Assembly (NCBI RefSeq): GCF_003121405.1
Contig: NZ_QBUY01000052.1
Location: forward strand, 1-58,738
Direction of reading: 5' to 3'
Source: Paraburkholderia sp. C35
GTDB lineage: Bacteria > Pseudomonadota > Gammaproteobacteria > Burkholderiales > Burkholderiaceae
DNA length: 58,738 nucleotides
Below, piece by piece: positions 51,705 to 58,738 of this stretch (the first letter of the stretch is position 1; each line of letters begins with the position of its first letter). Below the pieces are notes generated by a model. The model had not been told where the DNA came from, ran no database searches, and was given only the letters and a program-made list of their open reading frames with translations. A program made the translations under genes and the position numbers.

Positions 51705-52862
51705 ATGAGAATAAGGCGACGTACCGCGTCTATCGCGGCGACGCTGGCATTTGCGGCTGCATGCATCGGCAGCGCGCACGCAATCGAAAAGCCCGAAGAA
51801 CTGACCGTGCAGAAGCTGCCCGCGTGGCATCCGCATGAGGTGTTCGTCGTCGACATTTCAATGCCTTCGATGACGGACGCGCGCATTTATATGTACGACG
51901 CCGACGCGAAGAAACTGCTCGGCCAGATCGACGCGGGCTTCGCGCCGGGCTTTGCGATCTCGCCCGATCACAAGACGAGCTACGTGTCGACCACGTATTT
52001 CGCGCGCGGCTCGCACGGCACGCGCACCGATGTCGTCGAACTGACCGACAACACGACGCTCGATCACACGGGCGAAATCGTCATTCCGCCCAAGCACGGC
52101 CAGCACGTGCCGACGCCGTACAACACCACCTTCAGCGCGGACGGCAAGCGGCTCTATGTATCGAACATCACGCCCGCAGCATCGGTGACGGTGATCGACG
52201 TCGCGACGAAGAAGGTGCTGTCCGAGATCGACATGGCCGCCTGCGTGCTCGCCTATCCGTCGGGCAACGACCGCTTCACGGGCCTGTGCGAAAGCGGCAA
52301 GGCGCTCACCATCACGCTCGATGCGCACGGCAAGGAAGCGAAGCGCGTGATGTCCGACGCGTTCATCGACGTCGATAAAGATCCTGCGTACATCAACGCG
52401 TCGCCGTATCAGGGCGGCTATCTGTTCACGACGTTCCACGGCATGGTCCGCACCGCCGACTTCCACGGCGACAAGCCCGTGTTCGGCAAACCGTGGTCGC
52501 TGCTGACGGACGCCGAGCGCGCCGAAGGCTGGCGTCCGGGCGGCATGCAGCAGACGGCTGTGCAGGCCAAACTGCATCGCTATTACGTGGCGATGCACAA
52601 GGGCGGCGAAGGCACGCACAAGGATCCCGGCACGGAAATCTGGGTGTACGACCTGCAGACGAAAAAGCGCATCGCACGCTGGGATCTGTCGCAACAGAAA
52701 ATCGACCCCGTTGCCTCGATTCAGGTCAGCGAAGACGACAAGCCGCTGTTCTACGGCATCACGGGCACGTCGGATCTCGTCGTGATGGATGCGCGCACGG
52801 GCAAGCTGCAGAACGTCGAAAAGCAGATCGGCAATACGTCGTCGCTGCTCGTCAATCCGTGA
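51705..52862 (+). CDS. aauB: Aralkylamine dehydrogenase heavy (alpha) subunit
   Basis: 385 residues. After a signal peptide (about 1-26, ending SAHA) it has the seven-bladed beta-propeller of the quinoprotein amine dehydrogenase large subunit: HEVFVVDISMPSMTDARIYM, NTTFSADGKRLYVSNITPA, then GGMQQTAVQAKLHRYYV. With the TTQ-bearing light subunit it oxidises primary aromatic amines (tyramine, phenylethylamine) in the periplasm. CTGGAGG precedes the ATG. It is the first gene of the aau operon, with aauE seven bases downstream. Methylamine dehydrogenase MauB is the close alternative. Confidence 0.88.
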   Translation: MRIRRRTASIAATLAFAAACIGSAHAIEKPEELTVQKLPAWHPHEVFVVDISMPSMTDARIYMYDADAKKLLGQIDAGFAPGFAISPDHKTSYVSTTYFARGSHGTRTDVVELTDNTTLDHTGEIVIPPKHGQHVPTPYNTTFSADGKRLYVSNITPAASVTVIDVATKKVLSEIDMAACVLAYPSGNDRFTGLCESGKALTITLDAHGKEAKRVMSDAFIDVDKDPAYINASPYQGGYLFTTFHGMVRTADFHGDKPVFGKPWSLLTDAERAEGWRPGGMQQTAVQAKLHRYYVAMHKGGEGTHKDPGTEIWVYDLQTKKRIARWDLSQQKIDPVASIQVSEDDKPLFYGITGTSDLVVMDARTGKLQNVEKQIGNTSSLLVNP

Positions 52863-52869
52863 GGCCGAC

Positions 52870-53436
52870 ATGATGCTCGATCCTGTACTCGCGGCGGGCG
52901 CGCAAGCCAGCACGGCGATCGTCGTGCTGCTCGGCGCCGTCGCCAAATGGCGGCGCCCTGCCGCGTTCCGTCAGGCGCTCGGCGATTACCGCCTGTTGCC
53001 CGATGCGTTGACGGCGCCCGCCGCCTTCGCCATCGCGGCAGCGGAAACGGTCGGTGCCGCCGCGTTGCTGTTCCCCGATACGCGCGTGATCGGCGCGATC
53101 GTGCTGGTCGCGCTGCTGCTCGCATTCGCGGCTGGCCTCGCGTTCAACATCCTGCGCGGCCACACCGATATCGATTGCGGCTGCTCGGGCTTTGCGGCCA
53201 CGCAGGCCGCGACTCGCGAGAACGCGCCGCGCGGCATCGGCTGGTTCCATGTCGCACGCGCGCTGCTGCTCGCCGCACTCGCCGCGACCGCCTTCATCGA
53301 ACCGGCGACGCGTTCGATCGTGTGGTTCGACTACCTGACGCTCTTCTTCGCCGTGCTGCTGATCGTCTGCGCACTGCTCACTTTCGATGTGCTGCTGGCC
53401 AATGTGCCGCGCCTGTCCCACTTGAGGAATTCATGA
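52870..53436 (+). CDS. aauE: MauE/DoxX-type membrane protein for amine dehydrogenase maturation
   Basis: 188 residues with four to five membrane helices. A conserved DIDCGCSGF cysteine pair sits in a loop near residue 98, which in MauE proteins is thought to help disulfide formation in the Cys-rich light subunit. Its TGA overlaps the ATG of aauD. Confidence 0.87.
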   Translation: MMLDPVLAAGAQASTAIVVLLGAVAKWRRPAAFRQALGDYRLLPDALTAPAAFAIAAAETVGAAALLFPDTRVIGAIVLVALLLAFAAGLAFNILRGHTDIDCGCSGFAATQAATRENAPRGIGWFHVARALLLAALAATAFIEPATRSIVWFDYLTLFFAVLLIVCALLTFDVLLANVPRLSHLRNS

Positions 53437-54059
53437 TGCAAACCGCTCTCACCGTTTCCACCGCGCTCCTGTGGATCGCCGTTCTCGCGCTCGGCGCGAT
53501 CTGTCTCGCTCTCGTTCGCCAGGTCGGCATTCTGTATGAACGCATCATGCCCGCAGGCGCATTGATGATCGACAAGGGCCCCGCTGTCGGCGCGATTGCA
53601 CCGACGTTCGAACTCGCGGACATTCGTGGCCAGAACGTGAAGGTCGGCGGTATCGATGCGCAAGGCAAGGCGACGCTGCTGTTCTTCCTGTCGCCGACCT
53701 GCCCGGTCTGCAAGAAGCTGCTGCCGCTGCTGCCGTCGCTGCAATCGAGCGAGACCACGCCCGTCAACATCGTGCTCGCCAGCGATGGTGATCTCGCCGA
53801 GCACAAGCGCTTCGCGCAGAAGCAGAACCTCGACCGCTTCCCGTACGTGCTGTCGCAGGAACTGGGCATGGCGTACCAGATCGGCAAGCTGCCGTATGCC
53901 GTGCTGCTCGACGACAGCGGCAAGGTGCGCGCGAAGGGTCTCGTCAACACGCGCGAGCATCTGGAAAGCCTGTTCGAAGCGAAGGAACGCGGCGTCGCGT
54001 CGCTGCAGGAGTTCGTGCACGGCGATCATCGCCACGACCAGCACGAACAGCACGCCTGA
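53433..54059 (+). CDS. aauD: MauD-type thioredoxin-like maturation protein
   Basis: 208 residues. An N-terminal membrane anchor (about 5-27) is followed by a thioredoxin fold with the redox motif TCPVCKK (near residue 90) and the cis-Pro region KLPYAVLLDDSGKV. MauD is required to form the six disulfides of the TTQ light subunit. GAGG precedes the ATG at 53433. The C terminus is His-rich (HGDHRHDQHEQHA), possibly metal-binding. Confidence 0.9.
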   Translation: MMQTALTVSTALLWIAVLALGAICLALVRQVGILYERIMPAGALMIDKGPAVGAIAPTFELADIRGQNVKVGGIDAQGKATLLFFLSPTCPVCKKLLPLLPSLQSSETTPVNIVLASDGDLAEHKRFAQKQNLDRFPYVLSQELGMAYQIGKLPYAVLLDDSGKVRAKGLVNTREHLESLFEAKERGVASLQEFVHGDHRHDQHEQHA

Positions 54060-54098
54060 GCGCAGAACCCGATTACAACCTGAGCGGAGAACAATCAC

Positions 54099-54635
54099 AT
54101 GGGCGTTTTTGATTCATGGTTCGAGAAGTCGGCGCGCGGCGTCGCGCAGCGCAGTTCGCGGCGCAGCGCAATGGCGAAGCTCGGCAAGGTGCTGGTCGGC
54201 TCGGCAATGCTGCCGCTGCTGCCCGTCGATCGCACGGCATATGCAGCCGATGCGGCTTCGGGTGCATCGGGCGCGGCTGCCTCCGGCGCAAGCGACGATC
54301 CGATGAGCTGCGACTACTGGAAGTACTGCGCGATCGACGGCTGGCTTTGCAGCTGCTGCGGCGGCACGTCGAGCAGCTGCCCGCCGGGCACGACGCCTTC
54401 GCCAATCACGTGGATCGGCACCTGCCGCAATCCGCACGACGGCTCCGACTACATCGTTTCGTACAACGACTGCTGCGGCAAAACTTCGTGCGGCAAGTGC
54501 TTCTGCAATCGCAACGAACGCGAGAAGCCGCTCTACAAGCTGTCGCTCGACAACGACATCAACTGGTGTATGGCGAACGGCAACTCGAACTATCACTGTT
54601 CCGTCTCGGTCCTGCTTGGAGCAGCAAAGCAATGA
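54099..54635 (+). CDS. aauA: Aralkylamine dehydrogenase light (beta) subunit, TTQ-bearing
   Basis: 178 residues. The two tryptophans of the tryptophan tryptophylquinone cofactor are Trp105 (ITWIGTC) and Trp156 (NDINWCMANG); their 51-residue spacing and the catalytic Asp124 (SYNDCCG, 19 after the first Trp) equal those of the known AADH and MADH light subunits. Fourteen cysteines support the usual disulfide network. The N terminus SSRRSAMAKLG is a twin-arginine signal. It overlaps the first cytochrome gene by four bases. Confidence 0.93.
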   Translation: MGVFDSWFEKSARGVAQRSSRRSAMAKLGKVLVGSAMLPLLPVDRTAYAADAASGASGAAASGASDDPMSCDYWKYCAIDGWLCSCCGGTSSSCPPGTTPSPITWIGTCRNPHDGSDYIVSYNDCCGKTSCGKCFCNRNEREKPLYKLSLDNDINWCMANGNSNYHCSVSVLLGAAKQ

Positions 54636-55129
54636 AGATGAATCATGTTGGAAAACTCGCGGCCGCCTGCCTCGCGGCGGCTGCGTCGTTCGCAACGGCA
54701 GGCGTCGCGCACGCGCAGACGATCCACTACCCCGCCGGCAAGAGCACCTTCGACGCGCAATGCGCGGTGTGCCATCAGGCAGGCGGCAAAGGTCAGGACG
54801 GTCTCGCGCCGCCGCTGACCGAGTATCCCGGCAAGTACTCGACGACGGCACAAGGCCGTGCGCAACTGACATCCACAGTCGTGCACGGCATGTTCGGCGA
54901 GATCAAGGTCAACGACAAGAGCTACAACTTCAAGATGCCGAGCTTCGCAAGCGCAAGCGACGAAGACCTGGCTCAGGTGTTGAACTACGTCGTGTTCGAC
55001 CTGAACGCGAAGCACGGCGATGTAAAACCGTTCACGGCTGCCGACATCAAGGCAGCACGCGCGCAGACGATGGACAGCGCAGCCGTCCATACGCAACGCG
55101 CGGCCGTCGTGAAGGGACTCGGCCTATGA
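54632..55129 (+). CDS. Periplasmic c-type cytochrome (monoheme)
   Basis: 165 residues. Signal peptide (about 1-29, ending AHAQ) and one heme site, CAVCH, near residue 46. The Met ligand is likely in NFKMPSFASASDEDLAQVLNY. It is probably the electron acceptor from the amine dehydrogenase toward the respiratory chain, replacing azurin or amicyanin, neither of which is encoded here. Translationally coupled with aauA (ATGA) and with the next cytochrome (ATGA). Confidence 0.85.
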   Translation: MKMNHVGKLAAACLAAAASFATAGVAHAQTIHYPAGKSTFDAQCAVCHQAGGKGQDGLAPPLTEYPGKYSTTAQGRAQLTSTVVHGMFGEIKVNDKSYNFKMPSFASASDEDLAQVLNYVVFDLNAKHGDVKPFTAADIKAARAQTMDSAAVHTQRAAVVKGLGL

Positions 55130-55689
55130 ACGCCGCCCGCGTGTCTCGTGCCGGCGACCGCGTGCAGACGCAAGCGCCCGCGCGCGGCGCGCGCGCGGTG
55201 TCAGCGGCAGCGCTGTGGAGGGGCACGGCGCGGCGTATGACGAGGCTGCTGATCGCATGCGCCGCCACTGTCGCGCCGCCCTCGCCTGCCCATGCGGAAG
55301 GCGCTGCCGACGCCACGCTCGCGCAGCAGCACTGGGTGCTCAACTGCATGGGCTGCCACACGGCGACGGGCGGCGGCATCCCCGGCAAGGTGCCGCCGCT
55401 CGCCAACTCGCTCGGCTACTTCGAGCATCTGCCCGCAGGCCGCGAGTATGTGATGCGCGTGCCGGGCGCATCGAACTCAGCGCTGACAGACCAGGAACTC
55501 GCCGACACGCTGAACTGGCTGCTCACGACCATGAACCGCGACGCGCTGCCGAAAGACTTCAAGCCCTACACAGCCGCCGAAATCAGCGCGCACCGCCGCC
55601 CCGCTTTCTCCGATGTCGCCACCGTGCGCGCCGGACTGATCCGCAATCTGCACGAACGTGGGATCAAGGGCGTCGCAGACCGCTACTGA
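55126..55689 (+). CDS. Second c-type cytochrome (monoheme)
   Basis: 187 residues from the ATG at 55126, or 150 from the ATG at 55237, which begins a clean signal peptide (MTRLLIACAATVAPPSPAHA) after a GGAGGGG patch. The 37-residue Arg/Ala extension in the longer reading is probably untranslated or dispensable. One heme motif, CMGCH, is followed by TATGGGIPGKVPPLANSLG, a pattern seen in amine-dehydrogenase-linked cytochromes. It most likely passes electrons with the first cytochrome. Confidence 0.83.
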   Translation: MNAARVSRAGDRVQTQAPARGARAVSAAALWRGTARRMTRLLIACAATVAPPSPAHAEGAADATLAQQHWVLNCMGCHTATGGGIPGKVPPLANSLGYFEHLPAGREYVMRVPGASNSALTDQELADTLNWLLTTMNRDALPKDFKPYTAAEISAHRRPAFSDVATVRAGLIRNLHERGIKGVADRY

Positions 55690-55711
55690 ACCTCAATCAA
55701 AGGAATCGAAC

Positions 55712-57217
55712 ATGGAGACGAACACCACCTTCCCGCTGCTCGCCGCAACGCAGGCGTTCCTCGCCAAGCCGAAGAAGATGCTGATCGGCGCGGAGTGGAC
55801 GGACGCCACGTCGGGCCGCACCATCGACGTCGTGAATCCCGCCGACGGCAGCGTGCTCGCGCGCGTGCCCGAAGCAAACGAACACGATGTGCAGCAGGCC
55901 GTCGCCGCTGCGCGCCGCGCCTTCGATGCAGGCCCGTGGCGCACGATGAAAACCACCGACCGCGAACGCCTGCTGCTCAAGCTCGCCGATCTCGTCGAAG
56001 CGAACGCGCGCGAACTCGCGGAAATCGAATCGCTCGATAACGGCAAGTCGGTGATGGTCGCGCAAGGCCTCGATGTGTCGATGGCGGCGCAGTGCTTCCG
56101 CTACATGGCGGGCTGGGCGACGAAGATCGAAGGCAGCGGGATCGATGCTGGCATGCCGTACATGCCGGGCAGCGAAGTGTTCGCGTACACGCGCAAAGAG
56201 CCTGTCGGCGTGGTCGGCGCGATCATTCCATGGAATTTTCCGCTGCTGATGGCCGCGTGGAAGATCGCCCCTGCCCTCGCGACGGGCTGCACTGTCGTGC
56301 TGAAGCCCGCTGAAGACACGCCGCTGTCGGCGTTGCGTCTGGGTGAACTGATCCGCGAGGCGGGCTATCCCGAAGGCGTGGTCAACATCATCACGGGTTA
56401 TGGACATACGGCGGGCGCGGCACTGTCGCGCGATCCGCGTATCGACAAGATCGCGTTCACGGGCTCGACGCAAACGGGCAAGCTGATCGGCCACGCGGCG
56501 CTCGACAACATGACGCGCATGTCGCTGGAACTGGGCGGCAAGTCGCCCGTGATCGTGCTGCCTGACGTCGATATCGCGAAGGCCGCACAAGGTGTCGCCG
56601 ATGCGATCTTCTTCAACCAGGGCCAGGTGTGCACGGCGGGTTCGCGGGTGTATATCCACAACAAGGTGTTCGATCAGGTGATCGACGGCGTGGCGCAGAT
56701 TGCGAAGAGCCTGAAGATCGGCGCGGGCATGGACCCGACCACGCAGATCGGCCCGCTCGTCTCCGCGAAACAGCGCGAGCGCGTGTGCGGCTATATCGAT
56801 TCGGGCTTTGCAGAAGGTGCGCGTGCAGCGGCGGGCGGCAAGCTGATCGACAAACCGGGCTTCTTCGTCGAGCCTACCGTGATGGTCGATACGAATCACA
56901 CGATGCGCGTGGTGCGTGAAGAGATCTTCGGGCCGGTACTGGTGGCGATGCCATTCGACGATATCGACAGCGCCGTGCAGCTTGCCAACGATACGCAATA
57001 CGGTCTGGGCGCGAGCATCTGGTCGAACGACATGTCGGCGGTGCACAAGCTGATACCGCGCATTGCCGCGGGCACGGTGTGGGTCAATTGCCATTCACTA
57101 CTCGATAACGCATTGCCGTTCGGCGGCATGAAGCAATCGGGCTTTGGCCGTGAACTGGGACGCGCGGTCGTCGATCAGTACACGGAAAGCAAGTCCGTGA
57201 TGATCAATTACGCGTAA
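55712..57217 (+). CDS. NAD-dependent aldehyde dehydrogenase (phenylacetaldehyde-type)
   Basis: 501 residues. ALDH superfamily marks are complete: PWNFPLLMAAWKIAPALATG, FTGSTQTGKLIG, the catalytic Glu in LELGGKSP and the catalytic Cys in FFNQGQVCTAGSR. It would oxidise the arylacetaldehyde made by the aralkylamine dehydrogenase to the aryl acetate, in the cytoplasm. The family resembles FeaB/PadA and betaine-type ALDHs. AAGGAA precedes the ATG at 55712, 22 bp after the cytochrome stop. Confidence 0.9.
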   Translation: METNTTFPLLAATQAFLAKPKKMLIGAEWTDATSGRTIDVVNPADGSVLARVPEANEHDVQQAVAAARRAFDAGPWRTMKTTDRERLLLKLADLVEANARELAEIESLDNGKSVMVAQGLDVSMAAQCFRYMAGWATKIEGSGIDAGMPYMPGSEVFAYTRKEPVGVVGAIIPWNFPLLMAAWKIAPALATGCTVVLKPAEDTPLSALRLGELIREAGYPEGVVNIITGYGHTAGAALSRDPRIDKIAFTGSTQTGKLIGHAALDNMTRMSLELGGKSPVIVLPDVDIAKAAQGVADAIFFNQGQVCTAGSRVYIHNKVFDQVIDGVAQIAKSLKIGAGMDPTTQIGPLVSAKQRERVCGYIDSGFAEGARAAAGGKLIDKPGFFVEPTVMVDTNHTMRVVREEIFGPVLVAMPFDDIDSAVQLANDTQYGLGASIWSNDMSAVHKLIPRIAAGTVWVNCHSLLDNALPFGGMKQSGFGRELGRAVVDQYTESKSVMINYA

Positions 57218-57226
57218 GCCTGCTTT

Positions 57227-57268
57227 TGCAGGGCTGTTGCATTGAACGATCGATGCATCGGCCCTGCA
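57227..57268 (+). terminator. Bulged hairpin after the aldehyde dehydrogenase gene
   Basis: TGCAGGGC (57227-57234) and GCCCTGCA (57261-57268) pair perfectly, and an inner TGCAT...ATGCA stem extends the helix. Only ATTTTC follows, so termination may be partial and allow transcription into the porin gene. Confidence 0.55.
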
Positions 57269-57319
57269 TTTTCAACGCGGATCGTCACCAGGTAAAGCTA
57301 AAGACAAAGGGGAAGAGAC

Positions 57320-58549
57320 ATGAAGTATCGGACGACGCCGCGCAGCATCGCGGTGGCGGTGGCAACGCTCGCGGCCGCGATCAGTGCACCGGGCATCGCG
57401 CATGCGGAAAGCAGCATCACACTGTACGGCGACATCGACGCGGGCATCACGTACACGAACAACCAGCAGGTCACGCATGCGGACGGCAGTGTCGGCGGCG
57501 GGCACAACTTCCAGTTCACGGGCGGCAATTCCGCGCCGTCGCGCTTTGGATTGACGGGCAGCGAAGACATTGGCGGCGGCACTGCCGTGACGTTCAAACT
57601 GGAAAACAGCTTCTACACGGGCAGCGGCAGTTTCGTGCAGGGCGGCACCCTGTTCAACCAGAACGCGTGGGTAGGTCTCACCAACGAAAGCTACGGTACG
57701 TTGACCTTCGGCCGACAGTTCGATTCATACACGAATGCGCTTGCGCCGTATGCATCGAGTATTACGTGGGCGACGTTGTATGGGTCGCATATCGGTGACG
57801 TCGACAATCTTAACGCTGCGCTGAATCTGAACAATGCGGTGCAGTATGTGAGTCCGACGATTGCGGGTTTCTCGGCGAGTGGCACGTATTCGCTGGGTGG
57901 CGTCGCGGGGGATTTTTCGCAGAAGCGCGGCTGGGCTGTATCGGCGAGCTATAACAACGCGCCCTTCTCGTTCGGGATCGGTTATCTCGATCTGAACAAT
58001 CCGCTCGATGCGGCACTGGGCGGCGAACAGGGTTATATCGGCGATTTCGCGTGTTCCAATGCGACAGCGATGTATTGTGAGTTGCAGAATGCGCATTCAC
58101 TGAAGGCATTTGGCGTTGGCGGATCGTATACGTTTGGACCTGCTACTGTCGGTCTCGTGTATACACATACACGTCTTGATGATTCGCTTTACTTTGCTAG
58201 TGCTTCGCAGCCACAGGGCGCCGATGCGCGGTTCGATATTGTCGAGGTGAATGCGACGTATGCCGTGTCGCCGGCTTTGTTGCTTGGAGCGGCGTATATC
58301 TATAACTCGATGAAGACAGATACCAGCGGGTCGCCGAAGTTTCATCAGGTGAACCTTGGGGCGACTTATAGTTTGTCGAAACGGACCTCGTTGTATGCGG
58401 TTGGGATTTTTCAGAAGGCTGCAGGAAGTGGGATAGGGGTTGATGCTGTTACAGGGCAAAGCGCGAACTATGCGCAGATTCCTAATCTGCCGAATTCCAC
58501 TACCGATAGGCAGCTTTCTTTTACTGTTGGGTTGAAGCATAACTTTTGA
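57320..58549 (+). CDS. Outer-membrane porin
   Basis: 409 residues. Signal peptide (about 1-29, ending AHA), mature start ESSITLYGDIDAGITYTNN, later RFGLTGSEDIGGGTAVTFKLE and TLTFGRQFDSYTNA, with a C-terminal strand ending in Phe (SFTVGLKHNF). Same fold as the porin at 14981. The position after the amine-oxidation operon suggests uptake of aromatic amines or related solutes, but this is only context. GGGGAAGAG precedes the ATG. The last 300 bases have lower GC than the rest. Confidence 0.92.
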   Translation: MKYRTTPRSIAVAVATLAAAISAPGIAHAESSITLYGDIDAGITYTNNQQVTHADGSVGGGHNFQFTGGNSAPSRFGLTGSEDIGGGTAVTFKLENSFYTGSGSFVQGGTLFNQNAWVGLTNESYGTLTFGRQFDSYTNALAPYASSITWATLYGSHIGDVDNLNAALNLNNAVQYVSPTIAGFSASGTYSLGGVAGDFSQKRGWAVSASYNNAPFSFGIGYLDLNNPLDAALGGEQGYIGDFACSNATAMYCELQNAHSLKAFGVGGSYTFGPATVGLVYTHTRLDDSLYFASASQPQGADARFDIVEVNATYAVSPALLLGAAYIYNSMKTDTSGSPKFHQVNLGATYSLSKRTSLYAVGIFQKAAGSGIGVDAVTGQSANYAQIPNLPNSTTDRQLSFTVGLKHNF

Positions 58550-58623
58550 GTTTTTTGTTTTTTGCTGTGTGGGGGGGGTGCGGTGTGTAGTGGCATCCGC
58601 GATTTGTTAGTGGTTCTTCATGC

Positions 58624-58680
58624 GTCGCCCCTGTGCGGGGCAGCACCTACTTTTCTTTGCCGCGGCAAAGAAAAGTAGGC
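58624..58680. repeat. Palindromic intergenic repeat, right copy
   Basis: Inverted copy of positions 1-57 (56 of 57 bases identical), including the 34-bp perfect palindrome. TTTGTTAGTGGT just upstream (about 58604-58615) is also shared with the left copy. It begins 74 bp after the porin stop. The bases up to 58738 contain no gene but probably belong to the same longer repeat family. Confidence 0.85.
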
Positions 58681-58738
58681 AAAAGAAAGCCGCTAACACC
58701 ACCCTCTACGGTCCTTGCCTGCGGGCCCCCAGCCGGTC

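Noticed and set aside
1..58738. CRISPR array, tRNA or rRNA genes
   Set aside because: No regularly spaced repeats, cloverleaf sequences or conserved rRNA segments were recognised by eye.

Overview
The window (58.7 kb, GC-rich) reads as a chromosomal segment of a Burkholderiaceae bacterium, most likely Paraburkholderia, Caballeronia or a close relative. The reasons are gram-negative porins with the OmpC/DcaP-like 'SSVTLYG' mature start, the beta-ketoadipate, C-P lyase and aralkylamine gene sets, and the 34-bp 'cctacttttctttgcc' palindrome at both window ends. The assignment rests on recalled family resemblance, not on a search. No rRNA, tRNA, CRISPR array, integrase or transposase was recognised.

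Layout. (1) 0.2-3.8 kb: a beta-ketoadipate thiolase gene (pcaF) divergent from an IclR-type regulator, with an inverted-repeat operator between them, then an M20 amidohydrolase. (2) 3.9-12.1 kb: a carbon-phosphorus lyase locus, with phnF, a DUF1045 gene and phnN running left and phnGHIJKLM running right around a perfect 22-bp palindrome. No phosphonate importer is present. (3) 12.4-16.5 kb: a lone amino-acid binding protein, an aspartoacylase-like M14 protein, a porin with a TTG start and a small conserved-looking ORF. (4) 16.7-19.4 kb: a hydroxyaspartate/threonine dehydratase-like enzyme, an ornithine cyclodeaminase-fold reductase and a YheO/DauR-like regulator. (5) 19.5-27.3 kb: exported beta-carbonic anhydrase, small membrane and hypothetical proteins, a retropepsin-like lipoprotein, glycogen phosphorylase and an MFS exporter. 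(6) 27.5-29.3 kb: a visibly lower-GC two-gene island whose second product looks like a degenerate ImmA/IrrE peptidase. (7) 29.4-36.1 kb: threonine aldolase, a periplasmic binding protein overlapping a CHASE-PAS-GGDEF-EAL gene, and a membrane protease with a long N-terminal domain. (8) 36.3-39.7 kb: two MFS carboxylate transporters with a candidate small RNA or attenuated leader between them. (9) 39.8-49.1 kb: a nine-gene unit on the minus strand: GntR regulator, mtnK, mtnA, FucA-like aldolase, ribose-type ABC importer, dhaK and dhaL. (10) 49.2-51.4 kb: an orphan response regulator and a CPBP protease. (11) 51.7-58.5 kb: an aralkylamine dehydrogenase operon (aauB, aauE, aauD, aauA, two cytochromes c, aldehyde dehydrogenase), ending with a porin.

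How the genes work together. Several blocks are scavenging pathways. The phn block releases phosphate from phosphonates. Block 9 has the kinase, isomerase and aldolase of the DHAP shunt (salvage of 5-methylthioribose or 5-deoxyribose to DHAP plus an aldehyde), joined here to its own importer and a dihydroxyacetone-kinase-type pair. The aau block oxidises primary aromatic amines in the periplasm and the aldehyde product in the cytoplasm. pcaF and the AAHS-type transporter serve aromatic acid catabolism. The least familiar units are the island at 27.5-29.3 kb and the importer/DhaKL extension of the DHAP-shunt cluster.
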